The notes: a model not told the origin generated them from the sequence alone. 33,792 nucleotides of DNA from Nemertoderma westbladi (GCA_032718475.1 JAUCBJ010001993.1:1-33792), one strand, 5' to 3'. Shown: positions 1-10,866, numbered from the stretch's first letter. Made by a program: numbers and translations.

Positions 1-171
1 TATATTCATATTGCTGTATTAGTCAGTACGGTATACTGGTATATAACGGTACCGGTACTGCATTTCTGCATTCGGAAATAAACTGGAACTGTGACACAAC
101 GCAAATTACGAAGTCAATCCGGCCAGAAATATTTGTAATTTAATCTACCTAACCTAGGCCTTGTAGATAGA
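1..171. other. Leader upstream of BEL/Pao gag fragment
   Basis: Short AT-rich stretch before the first start codon. No LTR end, primer-binding site or promoter could be recognised with confidence. It may be the untranslated leader of the BEL/Pao element that begins coding at 172; if so, its 5' LTR lies outside the window or has been lost. Confidence 0.3.
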
Positions 172-1620
172 ATGGCTGAACCGTTGGGTAAGTTAAGGAA
201 ACGGAGAGCAGGTCATAAAGCAACCGCTACTCGTTTAATGGGAGATCTCCATGGCGAAATGTACTCAGATTTCACCAACCGTACATTACACGATGATGTC
301 AATGTTGAAACTATAGAGGATTTATCCGAGGGATTGCGAAATCAGAGGGCGAAAATAGCTGAGTTGACTGAGGAGATTCAACATCTTGTAGAAGATGAAG
401 ATCAGTTAGTTACCGAAATCAATTCGTCTGCTAAGGATGACATGCAGATAGGTTCCTTATTGCGTCGAATAGATAAGTTATTAGGTCTAAGTAACTCTGT
501 AAGTCAGCATGGCCAAATCCACCCTTCTGATCACATCGGTTTTAATCCGGAAAATACTGGGTTAGATAGAACCCAGATAGGAAATACGAGGCCTATGGGA
601 TTAACCCCTCAGAAGCTTCCAAACCTTAAACTCCCAAAATTTAGTGGCGATCCGATAGAATGGCCCAATTTCTGGGATCGATTTGAGGATGCAATACATA
701 AGAGAACTGATCTAGCTGGAGCCACTAAATTTACGTATCTAGAAGGCCAACTCTCTGGTGAGGCTTCTTCTTTAGTAACAAACTTCCAGAGAAGTAATGA
801 TGATTATATTGAGGCCATTGAACTTCTTAGGACTACTTATGGTCAGAAAAAGTTAATTATGAGGGCTCGTCTCAATACAGTGTTCGATATGGAGTCTCCT
901 AAAGCGACTTCGAAGGATTTAGCTTCATTTCGAGCAAATTATGAAGCGCAACTGCGTGGAATCAAACAGCTAGGAGGTAATGTGGAGGAATCTGGCTACG
1001 TATACGCCGAACTAATTCTTCGTAAGCTTCCTGCTTCAGTTCGTAGTAATATAAATAGGGCCGCTCGCTCCACTTATTGGACGCTTGAGGAGTTACGGGT
1101 AGCTCTAAATGATGAAATCGAACAGTTAAGGTCTACTGAGTCACAAAGTACTTACCTAAAACCTCAGAATAACTATGGTAGTAAATTTAAAAGCGATAGT
1201 AGAAATTCATCAGCCAATTCTGTGGGTTCTGAAACTGGAGGAACACTTGGCTCTTTCAGCACGACAGCAAGTACACCATTCGATAGGAAACGCAGACCGG
1301 TTTCCTGTTATCTATGTAAGGCAGATCATCCTGCCCGATTGTGTGACCAGTATAAGACTCCAAATCTTAAATTAGCTCGAGTTAGAGAATTGCGTTTATG
1401 TACAAGATGTCTTAGACATAAACATTCAGAAGGTAAACCATGTCTCAGTGAGGAAGGTTGTCAAGTATGTAGGAAGGGTCACCATACCATTCTCCATTTG
1501 GATTCTAAACCAAATCCTAGTACAGTTGCAGCTATTACATCTGATACAGGGGATGTTTGTTTGGCAACTTCGGGTGGATCTACATTACTTCCTGCAATGG
1601 AGTCAGATATGAGGCCCATC
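172..1620 (+). pseudogene. BEL/Pao retrotransposon gag-like 5' fragment (DUF1759 plus zinc knuckles), truncated
   Basis: An ATG opens a 538-codon frame whose first 480 or so codons look like the N-terminal part of a BEL/Pao polyprotein. The basic start (KLRKRRAGHK) is typical of the family. A coiled-coil-like stretch lies near residues 50-110. The DUF1759 core begins near residue 155 (LPKFSGDPIEWPNFWDRF). Cysteine/histidine clusters follow from residue 379: CYLCKADHPARLC fits C-x2-C-x3-H-x4-C, then come LCTRC and CQVCRKGHH. Such a protein would bind element RNA in a cytoplasmic particle. Coding similarity stops around 1600-1640, where the hairpin-chain repeat begins; the frame runs through the repeat to a stop at 1788. 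No protease, RT or integrase follows, so this is a 5' remnant. It differs from the 17-28 kb element in sequence and strand. Confidence 0.8.
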
Positions 1621-1624
1621 ACCC

Positions 1625-1784
1625 ATATCTACTCTGGCGCACATGACCCACCATTGGCTGTTGCAGCTCATCTGCTGGGTCATGCCCTGTACCCTTGCTG
1701 CCAGGTGCAGGTCGCAGTGAAGTGCTCTCAGAGTGGACATGAGAACACTCTACTCCTGAGCCTGACCCAGGTTGGAATTCATGC
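1625..1784. repeat. Hairpin-chain repeat, copy 1
   Basis: Consecutive short inverted repeats: 1642-1650 with 1676-1684 (CATGACCCA/TGGGTCATG, 9 bp perfect), 1686-1693 with 1704-1711 (CCTGTACC/GGTGCAGG, 8 pairs including one G-T), and 1730-1735 with 1746-1751 (AGAGTG/CACTCT). Spacing and loop motifs (CCATTGG; TACCC..TGC.GCCA) match the copy at 2671-2867, while stem bases differ in a paired way. It interrupts the BEL/Pao gag fragment. I do not recognise the family. Confidence 0.6.
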
Positions 1785-2668
1785 ATGAGCGCGCAGGTAC
1801 GCTTTGTTGTTTTGAAATCACCGCGCACCTGAAATTGGCTCGTCGCGCACCTCATCATATGTCATAATCCAAACAAAATCGCGCAGCTCATGTCATGCAT
1901 ATCTCAAAAAATCGCACAGTTCATAAGAACAATTTTACATTCCTATTTTACAAGTTTGAGCGTTTTAAGCTTATCTTTACGTCTGTCTGTCTGTACGTTG
2001 AATCTAGGCTTACATAATAAATGTAATTTTTGCAACATCAAAATTGTTAATATTAAAAAATATTTTTTTAATCCACTACTATGGTGGCCCATCGGGCTCA
2101 CTGCTTTTATAACAGAAAATATTATTTTAGATTACAAACAAAACATGTACCGGTAATTTCAAAAAAACGAATATTGAAATAGGTACCAGTCTGCCAATAA
2201 TACTTTGTATAGGCCTACCTAACAATTAGGCTTAAACATACAGTTGGCTTATAATTAAGTCATACTTATAATACATTGTTACTTTCTGACTTTACCTGTT
2301 TACTAACGTAACATCGGCATAGCATAGACCTAATAACAATACAACAATAGAGTACTGTAGTTAAAATAAATAGACAAATTCAGCTCCGGTTGCCGGTATT
2401 ACAGTATTATGGTGAAGTGATTTGACTGTTTGAAGAATTGGAAATGAGAAACTAATGCGAGCGCAGCGAGCGAAATTTTTTTGTGTATTTTCGTGATTTC
2501 AATTAATTTGTGGTGCGCATCAGAGGCAGAGCTGCGCGCTGAGGCGCAACGCGCACCTGTCTCACACCCGAACGCGCACCTGTCTCACCCAAACGCGCAA
2601 CGCGCATCTGGTTTGCGGTCATTCGCGCAGGTACGCGTCCGAGTTTTGCAGCATGAATTCCAACCTGG
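1767..2668. repeat. Perfect 18-bp inverted repeat 0.9 kb apart (1767-1784 / 2651-2668)
   Basis: CCAGGTTGGAATTCATGC at 1767-1784 is the exact reverse complement of 2651-2668. GAGCCTGAC lies beside both arms, and GCGCAGGTACGC occurs in direct orientation just inside both. The arms could be ends of a non-autonomous element lying between the two hairpin-chain copies. No clear target duplication was seen. Confidence 0.5.
1789..2650. other. Non-coding interval with CTGT simple repeats and GCGCACCTG-type motifs
   Basis: No convincing gene. It holds a short TCTGTCTGTCTGT run near 1985, an AT-rich middle, a TAGGCCTA palindrome at 2210-2217, the phrase GCGAGCGCAGCGAGCGAA near 2458, and several copies of CGCGCACCTG/AACGCGCA near 1825-1850 and 2550-2610. 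The open frames here are short and low in information. Confidence 0.5.
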
Positions 2669-2670
2669 AG

Positions 2671-2867
2671 CCTGACCAGCCATTGGTAGATCACCATCTA
2701 CCTGGTCAGGCCATATACCCCTGCAGCCAAGTATATGGGTCCTTAATCCAGGACCAAGGGCGTCCTTATCCCAGAACGAAGGGGGTCCCAGTTACAGGAC
2801 CAGATTTGCCCTAGTAATAGGGTCTATGCAGCTACAGGTGGCACCTCCTTTATGCTGCATGGAGGTG
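2671..2867. repeat. Hairpin-chain repeat, copy 2 (six successive hairpins)
   Basis: Six short inverted repeats follow one another almost without gaps. They are 2671-2679/2702-2710 (CCTGACCAG/CTGGTCAGG, with an inner stem GTAGAT/ATCTAC), 2711-2718/2731-2738 (CCATATAC/GTATATGG), 2738-2743/2750-2755 (GGTCCT/AGGACC), 2784-2788/2797-2801 (GGTCC/GGACC), 2809-2812/2819-2822 (CCCT/AGGG) and 2842-2848/2861-2867 (CACCTCC/GGAGGTG). The last region has an alternative pairing, 2826-2832 with 2854-2860. It is related in direct orientation to 1642-1711. It could be a structured non-coding RNA, a foldback transposon end or a SINE-like unit. Confidence 0.6.
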
Positions 2868-2880
2868 GCAAGTTTTCTTG

Positions 2881-3419
2881 ATCAATGACCTAGAATACCT
2901 GACCTGACCAGATCATCATATACGTACGTGATAAATAGAGGGTTCGGGGACGGAGCTGGTCTGCGTGGGTATGACCTACCAGACAATTACTGATTTGGTG
3001 GTGGCATACGTGCTATTTATTGTTGGTGCGATTTTTAATTGTTTTTATCGTTTGTTCATATCTGTATAATATCATTTAATAATAATGTGTGTATAAAAAA
3101 AAATGTTAAATAGAGTAATAACTTAATGTAATAATAATAATATAATAATAATAATGATAATAATAATAATAATGTAATAATTGGGGGTGTAATATAAAGT
3201 AAATACCTAGTACTGTAAGATAAAGTAAAATTATTCCCTGCCACAGGCTTTCGCCAATGATCCTAGTTCCTAGGCCTATACAGTACTATTATTATTCCAT
3301 TGAATTTTATTGCAGGACCTAATAATATGTCTGTCTGTTCTGTCTGTCTGTTTGTCTATTTCTTTTAACATTTGTTTAATATTTTGTTAATTATTTATTA
3401 TTATTATAGCAAGTAATTT
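2881..3419. other. AT-rich non-coding interval with (AAT)n and TCTG tracts
   Basis: No gene seen. It contains an ATAATAATA microsatellite at about 3128-3176, a CTGTCTGTCTGTTTGTC tract near 3330 and a TAGGCCTA palindrome at 3271-3278. Confidence 0.5.
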
Positions 3420-4245
3420 GAGCAAAATTTTTTGATTCACACAATTAAAAGTTATTGCAACTTTAGTGTCTGCCAGGCGTACTCCAAAACGGAACTCATC
3501 ACGATTAAATTCAATTATATTGTATTAAATATCCAATATTGGTTGATTTACAGTAGTAGAGCTGCTCTCTAGTTACGTATCGAGAACACTAAATTATTTA
3601 ACATTGAGTAAGGCAGCATCAGGGAGTTGACGAGTACAGCAATTAGAATCGCGATAACTATGGAAGCTATATAGTAAAATACTGCAGTTCAATTTATTTT
3701 GTAACACTATATCGCTCTACTGCTCTATCTGATATTAAAAAATTGAGCAACAAAAAAGTACCAATTTAAGAATAAAATTACGTATTACATGGGAAAAAAC
3801 GTAGAACTTTTTTCAATATTCTCTCGACCCTTTATTAACCTCGTTCGGTAAATAAAATGCCTCCAGAACAGTAAAAAAAAGTTCAACCTTTTTTCCAATG
3901 TAATACAGATATAATTATTTGGTGGAATTTCTTAAATTGTAGGCCTATTACATGTATTGAAAGAAATCGACGTAGAAAATCTTGGCACGAGATGTGAGCA
4001 AAATTCATTCACCCACTGAAAAGTTATTGCAACTTTTTAGTGTCTTCGAGACAAACTCCGAAACGGAACTCCATATCCAATATTGGTTTATTATCTTTAG
4101 CAATTAAGATCACAAAAACTGTACCAATTAAAAAAAAGAATATTATGTATTTGTATTACATAGGAAAAAATCGCAAAACATTTTTTCACTATTTTCGAGG
4201 TATTTTATTTACCGAGCGCCAACGTGGTTAATAAAGGGTCTTTTT
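3420..4245. repeat. AT-rich compound repeat with direct and inverted parts (MITE-like)
   Basis: A block around 3420-3545 recurs directly near 4000-4110; shared phrases include AAAAGTTATTGCAACTTT, ACGGAACTC and ATCCAATATTGGTT. Between them, 3783-3906 is an imperfect palindrome running from GTATTACATGGGAAAAAA to TTTTTTCCAATGTAATAC. The segment about 3828-3906 (GACCCTTTATTAACC... in one direction) is also inverted relative to about 4154-4240 (...GGTTAATAAAGGGTC). No coding sequence is present. It looks like one or two nested non-autonomous DNA transposons. Confidence 0.5.
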
Positions 4246-4451
4246 TTCCAAGTAATCAATTTCAAAGTCTTTATCGGTCATCATAATATTCAGATAAGAA
4301 ATATTATATTTATTCTTAATCATTGTATTTGTATATTTAGGGCCCAATATAAGAAATTGTAATACCGGTACCTACTGTACTTGATTCGAATATTAATCGA
4401 AATTATGTATTATATATAATTCTTATATAATTCCAATATTTTCAGAAACAC
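4246..4451. other. AT-rich spacer
   Basis: No gene or element recognised between the AT-rich repeat and the 3' tail of the RTE-like fragment. Confidence 0.4.
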
Positions 4452-5153
4452 GCTACTACTAGGATCGGCATGCTGCATTGCAGCTGCATTTTTAAGAATG
4501 CTGTGCCGGCTTGTCGACAAAATTGCGCCGCCACAACTCCCTATCACCCATGACATTTGCTAGATCATCCGCATCTTCAAGGCCAGTGTCCTTTAAGATG
4601 CGTCTCATGTAGTCATGGGATGTCCACCATGCTTATTTACTCAATGACGAAAGCAATGTCCTGCAAAGCGGAGGCGATTTTGTTCTAGTGTCAAGCTTGG
4701 GGGAACCAATGAGACACCTCCAATGTTATATAGTGTCTAGTTGGAGATGTGTGCATTGTACTTCACACAATGAACCCGGCGTAGCATTCTTGTGAATGTG
4801 CCATCCAGAGATTTGGTGTGCTCAGCAGTTAGAGCCCAGCATGGACTCCCATAGAGGAGTACTGGAACTACTGCTGCTCTAAATAATCGGACCTTAAGTT
4901 TCCGATTAATTCTCGGTGACTTCCAAATCCTGGAAAGCCTATTCAAGGCTGCCCATGCCTTTTCCTTACGTATTCGAAGGTCCTCACCTAATTGCCGGAT
5001 CCATGATCCCAGGTAACAGAAGTCGTCCACATGCTCAAGCATACCATCCTTTGAGCTTATGCTCATCCGATCAGAGACTTGCTCAGGACTTTCAAAGTTA
5101 ACTGTCAAAATTTTGGTCTTTCTGGAGTTAATAAAAAGACTAACAAAAGAAGC
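4446..5153 (-). pseudogene. RTE-like non-LTR retrotransposon, 5'-truncated copy 1 (RT thumb / C-terminal part)
   Basis: Minus-strand fragment closely matching copy 3 (13172-14815). The readable part (4737-5210) covers FINSRKTKILTVNFESPEQV, the HVDDFCYLGSWIR motif and RIWKSPRINRKLKVRLFRAA, that is, the end of the RT and the region after it. The catalytic FADD motif is missing, because similarity stops near 5153. Compared with copy 3, about 37 bp are absent near 4640, which shifts the frame. The 3' end is the shared CCGATCCTAGTAGTAG tail (4446-4460 on the plus strand). It is a dead copy left by target-primed reverse transcription. Confidence 0.75.
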
Positions 5154-5435
5154 ACGCACACACTTATCTATGCAAAATGCATAGTTCTCTGCCAGCCTGT
5201 TCAAATTCATTGTTGGGCGTGGGTGAGCGCTGAAATAAGCGAGATTATTTTAACCGTCAGCTAGGGTTGTCGTCGTCAAGGGCTGCCTCGTGCAATTATT
5301 CTTACTGTATAAGCCTAATCCTCGAGTTCATGAATAAAGTTAATGTCAAAAGTATGAAATAATTTGCGTGGAGGGACTTCAGCAGTTATCTATTATCCCG
5401 CACCCGCTACAGTTCGACTATAGAGACTATAGAGA
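5154..5435. other. Spacer before the GTAC minisatellite
   Basis: No gene recognised. The frame of RTE copy 1 remains open on the minus strand to 5210, but without similarity to copy 3. Confidence 0.35.
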
Positions 5436-6813
5436 TAGTGGTACACGTCGTGGTACCGTAGGTGTACACGCACAGTGGTACACGTTGTGGTACATGTAGT
5501 GGAACACGTACAGTGGTACATGTAGTGGTACACGTACAGTGGTACATGTAGTGGTACACGTCGTGGTACCCGTAGGGGTTCCCGTCGTGGTACACGTACA
5601 GTGGTACACGTTACACGTACAGTGGTACACGTTACACGTACAGTGGTACACGTTACACGTACAGTGGTACATGTAGTGGTACACGTACAGTTGTACACGT
5701 ACAGTGGTACACGTACAGTGGTACACGTTACACGTACAGGGGTACATGTAGTGGTACACGTACAGTGGTACACGTATAGTGGTATACGTCGTGGTACCCG
5801 TAGGGGTTCCCGTCGTGGTACACGTAGTGGTACACGTACAGTGGTGCACGTAGTGGTACATGTAGTGGTACACGTACACGTACAGTGGTACACGTAGTGG
5901 TACATGTAGTGGTACACGTCGTGCTACCCGTAGGGGTACCCGTTGTGGTGCACGTACAGTGGTACACGTAGTGGTACACGTACAGTGGTACACGTAGTGG
6001 TACATGTAGTGGTACACGTACAGTGGTACACGTAGTGGTACACGTCGTGGTACCCGTAGGGGTACACGTACAGTGGTACACGTAGTGGTACACGTACAGT
6101 GGTACACGTAAAGTGGTACATATAGTGGTACACATACAGTGGTACCCGTAGTGGTATATGTAGTGGTATACGTACAGTGGTACATGTAATGGTACATGTA
6201 GAAGTACACGTAGTGGTACACATAGTGGTTTTCCGTAGTGGTACACGTACAGTTGTACACGTAGTGGTACGCGTACAGTGGTACACGTAGTTGTACACGA
6301 AGAGGTACACGTAGTGGTACATGTAGTTGTAGTGGTACATGTCGTGGTAGACGTAGTGTACCTGTGTTGGTACCTGTAGTGGTACACATACAGAGGTACA
6401 TGTACAGTGGTTCACGTACAGTAGTTACACGTAGTGGTACACGTACAGTGGTACACGTACAGTGGTACACGTAGTGATATACGTATAGGTACACGTAGTG
6501 GTACATGTAGAGGTACACATAGTGGTACACGCACAGATGTACACATAGTGATACACGTAGAGGTACACGTAGTGGTACACGAAGAGTGGTAGAGTACACG
6601 TAGAGGTGCACGTACAGTGGTACACGTATATAGTGGTACACGCACAGAGGTACAAGTATAGTGGTTGTGTTACACGCAGTGGTACACGTGGTACTGTACA
6701 CGTAGAGGTACACGTAGTGGTACACGCACAGAGGTACACGTAGTGGTACTGGTACTCATAGAGGTACACGTAGTGGTACACGCACATAGGTACATATACA
6801 GTGGAACATGTAC
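5436..6813. repeat. GTAC/ACGT-rich minisatellite (left part), interrupted by the DNA transposon
   Basis: About 1.4 kb of tandem units mixing a 14-bp form (GTACACGTACAGTG) and a 12-bp form (GTACACGTAGTG), with variants such as GTACCCGTAGGG. A longer period is visible where GGTACCCGTAGGGGTTCCCG recurs near 5568 and 5790. Units are rich in self-complementary 4-mers (GTAC, ACGT). The array continues at 11425 after the 4.6-kb transposon. Minus-strand open frames across it arise from stop-free repeat units and are not taken as genes. Confidence 0.9.
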
Positions 6814-6817
6814 AGTG
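6814..6817. repeat. Target-site duplication AGTG, left
   Basis: AGTG directly precedes the transposon end GAGCCTGTTTCA and is matched by AGTG at 11421-11424. Confidence 0.8.
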
Positions 6818-6835
6818 GAGCCTGTTTCACAAAAT
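6818..6835 (+). repeat. Left terminal inverted repeat of the DNA transposon
   Basis: GAGCCTGTTTCACAAAAT pairs with the right end at 11403-11420, with one mismatch in 18. Confidence 0.8.
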
Positions 6836-7167
6836 GGTCAACCAATGTGGTAAAAAATAAACTTTCGTTTTGCATATTTTTAGTAGTATATACCATTAGA
6901 CTACATTTGAAAGTCTATAAAATTGAAAATAATTATTGGTTTTTGTTTAGTTATCTCAAATTACAAGCTGTACTAAAATTTACATTTTTTTCAATTTTCA
7001 CACAAAAAATGGCAATAAATGCAAAATGTGTGATATACTTGTTATAAATAATATTATTAACAAAAATTTTTTTCAAGAAATTTTATTGAAATATTAGTAA
7101 TGGCAAATTCAATGATTGTGGCATAATTCGTTACGTATTTAGGCATGGCCAGCAGTTCCAAAACTCG

Positions 7168-7382
7168 TTCCGTCCGTTACTTCCGTCCGTTACCATGAGT
7201 TACAATTTTCAACCTAATTGGAGTAGTGTAGCACAGAATAGTCCAGGTTTTTTGTAAGTTCTAATTTATTGTTAGAACAATAAAACTGGAAGAAGTTGAA
7301 CATTTAGGTGCAAAATAAATATTGTTTTTAATTCGACTAACTTTTATTCCGTCCGTTACCTATTTAATTTCCGTCCGTTACC
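7168..7382 (+). promoter_or_regulatory. Left subterminal motif cluster, four copies of TTCCGTCCGTTACC
   Basis: Copies at 7168-7180 (lacks the last C), 7181-7194, 7347-7360 and 7369-7382, all in plus orientation. Repeated subterminal motifs in DNA transposons commonly bind transposase; that role is inferred here. Confidence 0.7.
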
Positions 7383-8090
7383 TAATTAATTACCATATTG
7401 TGAAATTACCATAAGCACAATATTTCTGTTCTAATAATTTGTATGGTGTACCTGTGTCCTGCATGCATTATATATATCATGGTGTGTATAGTGTGGTCTG
7501 TTGAAGTATCTTATGTATACTCTTATTACTGATTGTATGATATGTTTAAATGTATAGAGCACATAATGTCCGGAAGTACCTTATATATATTATGTAGAAG
7601 TGACGGCTCTTTTACATGCTGACTCAGACATACATTTGTAATTAGCATTGCAGTTATGGGAAATTCCAAATTCCAGAGGAGGGAAATTCAAAACAGCTTT
7701 CATTGTGACTGCTTGACTTGGGCTGCACCATATTGACATACAATACAGAAATAATAGTATAACTACCTAATTCAGACTTGATATTACTGCATGTACCTTG
7801 CATAGCCTGAACTTCATTATGACTTTTATCCCACTAAAGCTGAGATGTTAATTATACTGTGCAGCTATTTTATTTATACATAATTGAATTCCTAAAAATA
7901 GATTAATTGCTGTGTTGAATTGAAAATTAAATTGACTTATTAATACATTAGGCCTAAGTTATTCATTCAAAATAAGTAGGCCTACCAGTTGTCCATAGGC
8001 CTATTATATCATTATCAACTAATAATCTAATTTCTACTATCAACTCATCGAATAAACTCGGAACTGTCTGCACCATCTGGGCTTATAGAA

Positions 8091-8277
8091 ATGTCTAAGG
8101 ATGCTAAAAAGCAAAAGGCTTATCGAGAACGGAAAAAGGCATCTGATCGGGAGGGATTTCTTGCAAAGGATAGAGAAAGAAAGCGTTTAAAAAGAGCTGA
8201 GGTTTATGCTGATACGAATAAGCATGAGGCACTGAAATGTGTAGATCGTCTCAGAAAGAGACAATCTAAATGCAAAG
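8091..8277 (+). CDS. Sola-like transposase, exon 1
   Basis: ATG at 8091 begins a very basic segment of 62 residues (MSKDAKKQKAYRERKK, then RDRERKRLKRAEV). It is a likely nuclear-localising or DNA-binding helix, and such basic Arg/Lys/Glu starts are usual in this transposase type. The frame read straight through stops at 8292-8294. An AAAG|GTTGGC donor at 8277/8278 leaves one base of a codon, exactly complementing the acceptor TATAG|CT at 8692/8693, so exon 2 continues in frame (joined codon GCT, Ala). The intron would be 415 nt and AT-rich. The splice is inferred from phase and site fit, not from transcripts. A separate small ORF of 67 codons is the alternative. Confidence 0.65.
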
Positions 8278-8692
8278 GTTGGCAATATTGGTAGAGCCTG
8301 CTGCATTTTTAAAAGGAAGAGGAAATATTTTGAATGAAGGCATATTTTTGTTTTGTTCCTTAGTTATTTTACAATTTAATTATTATCCTGTTTTAATTAC
8401 CTGTTGTAATAGTATCAGAAAAAATATAATTTGAAGAAAGTTATTAATATTGTTCTGTTCATGTTCAAAGAAAGTTTCTAATCTGTATGGTATCTCCTGA
8501 TTTTATTAATCTAAAATATTAAGTAAATTTACTGAAAATATATTGTTCGAATAAAAACAAGAGACATTTTTTTTTGTTTGAACCTAATTTTATGAACTCC
8601 ATGCCATATATATATATATTTAGATAGATTTTTTATTACTGATTTAACATAAAAAAATCAGAGACCATTACCAATATTGCCATTTACTATAG
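8278..8692 (+). other. Predicted intron of the transposase gene
   Basis: GT at 8278, AG at 8691-8692, phase 1, AT-rich with stops in all frames. A weak TA-repeat lies near 8608-8620. No other feature was seen. Confidence 0.6.
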
Positions 8693-10866
8693 CTACTCAA
8701 CCTCCATTGACTCCTACTACTTCTGGGTCATTGTCACCACCTAGTTCTGGGGCATTTAAGTCTAAGCAGAGTTTAGGGAAGTCAATAAATAGATTGAAAA
8801 AACATCTTCCAAAATCGCCAAGTAAAAGAATGGAGACGATTAGCACTTATATCGGAAGTATGTCTCCAGCAACACGAAAGACAGTACTTCGTGGTGCCAA
8901 GGTAAGAATGTTATTTAAAAAGCCAGGACGGCCACTGGGTAAACATTCCAGAATAACAACCGAGAAAGAAAATCGGGTCATAGAATTTCTGGAATCACCA
9001 GATATATCGTACTGTTGTCCCGGTCGTCAACATATGGTATATGTTGGGAAAGAGAATGGTGAAAGAAAATATAAACCTAGACATTATATGTTATGGACCC
9101 TTGAGGAAACAGTTCCACTAGCCAATGAAAAAGTTCCTGACATTAAGGTCAATAAAGCTCTTCTACAACGCATAATAGCTGGTAAGAAGCATTTATATTA
9201 TAATGGAAAAATGCCTGAAGATGATTGCAAATGCGAGAAGTGTGAAAACCTTACCCTGTTACTAAATGGCCTAAACTCAGTTACAAATATTCGCAACCAT
9301 GAACTATTTTACCCTGATGAAAATGAGTTTGTGAGTGAAATTGTTTGTTCTCTCAAAAATAGAAGTTGCTGCGAATTTAAATGTAAGGATTGCCCTGGTT
9401 TTGAAATTTTGGAACCTCTTTTTGAAGTTATTAGAAGTATACCTGAGATTCGTTACTATCAATGGGCCAGAACAGACAATGAAAAAATTGTTAAGAAACG
9501 AGAATATATTCAATGTGGGGAAGATGTTGCTGAAGATCTTAATAAGCAAGTTCATGACTATATACAACATCAGTATCGAGCTTTTCATCAACTAAACATC
9601 CTTAGAGAACAAAAATCGAAATTAAATCCGAATGAAGCAATAATAAGCATTGATTTTGCAAAGAATTACGATAATAAGCAAAGGCATGAGGTCCAAAGTG
9701 CCTATTTTGGTCATGAAAACTTTTGTATATTTACAGCAGCCTGTTACACCCGATCAAGTATTGTTGATAGCAACACCAATGATGATAATAATTCATCCAG
9801 AGGAGATGGCCCTAGCACATCTACAGAATATGTTCCTGTTGATCCTGACTCCAACTGCACTCAATGTGATATTGGTGATAATTTATCCATGGTAGAAGGC
9901 ACTAACTCAAGTATAATTGTAGAATCTGTTGCCATCATTTCCAACTGCACTGAGCATGATAAGTTCCTTGCTTTCAGTTGTATTAAACAGCTTATGCGGC
10001 ATATCCGAGAAAAGAATGCCAACATTACTGATATACATGTTTGGAGTGATGGATGCTCAGGGCAGTTTCGTAGCAAACATGTATTTAAAGCAATTGCTAT
10101 GGATATGCCAGACATAGTCAAGTCATGGACATATGGGGAAGCAGGCCACTTTAAAGGACCTCATGACGGTATTGGCGCAACTGTAAAAGTGCAAACATAT
10201 AACCATGTGAGGTCCGGACGAGTGGTCATTAGAGATGCAGAGCATTTTGCATCTTATGCAAATGGTATTGTGAAACCTACTATTCTGTATATACCTAATG
10301 CATGTGTTGAACATTTCAGTATTGACGAGTCTGTTTATATATATCGCACTTTGAAAATCCATCAAGTCATACGTAAAGATCAAAAACTCATATTTTATGA
10401 ATTAGCCAATTGCATAAATGAGATTGCTTGTTGTGATTATAGCTCATCTAATGGTAATAGTCAAGGGAGTGATATTGGAGTGGATTCGGAAGAATGTCAA
10501 AACTCAGAAGAGAGTCAAGACTCTAATCCTATCCGAGAAACATCTGAAGTTCCTGTTGTGGGCAGCTGGATAGCTGCTATTTATGATGATAACTTTATTC
10601 CTGGATGTATAGAGAAAGTCATAGATGCAAATGGCCCATTGATTGAGGTGCGATTTATGAAAGTAATTGGTCCAAACCGTTTTATTCCTTCCTCAGCAGC
10701 AAATGATCATATCCATGCATACAATTATCAGCATAAACTTTGCGTGATTAATCAACCTCAACTGATTGCTGGCACGGAACGTTTACTGGTTCATTCACTA
10801 GATGCTAATGAATATTCACGAGTCCTCCAACTTTTCTGCTCGGTCCGTAGAGAATTGAAATTTTAA
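8693..10866 (+). CDS. Sola-like transposase, exon 2 (DDE-type catalytic part and C-terminal domain)
   Basis: With exon 1 the protein is about 786 residues; positions below use that numbering. After a Ser/Pro/Thr-rich linker comes KSKQSLGKSINRLKKHLPKSPSKR (basic, split here only by its Gly). Cysteine clusters CKCEKC (about 240) and CCEFKCKDC (about 288) suggest a zinc-binding module. Candidate catalytic acids lie in SIDFAKNYD (Asp about 383), VWSDGCSGQF (Asp about 515) and GEAGHFKGPHDGIG (Glu about 545 or Asp about 554), an RNase-H-fold layout. An acidic Ser-rich linker leads to a C-terminal module from about residue 685 (VGSWIAAIYDD), resembling a Tudor/chromo-like barrel. It should cut and rejoin the element ends in the nucleus. 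The frame is intact to TAA. An upstream in-frame TTG at 8677 is not a likely start. Confidence 0.75.

Noticed and set aside
1-171. 5' LTR of the first BEL/Pao fragment
   Set aside because: No matching second LTR and no clear TG...CA end next to a primer-binding site.
2671-2738. tRNA gene or simple tRNA-derived SINE
   Set aside because: No cloverleaf with A/B-box sequences; the stems are sequential hairpins and no T-arm GTTCGA motif was seen.
5393-6787. Long minus-strand frames (174-432 codons) of Tyr/Thr/Cys/Val repeats
   Set aside because: They are translations of the GTAC minisatellite in several frames at once, with no start context and no non-repetitive domain.
8677-8679. TTG at 8677 as the transposase start
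   Set aside because: Not a usual eukaryotic start; a matching splice from an ATG-containing basic exon at 8091 explains the N-terminus better.
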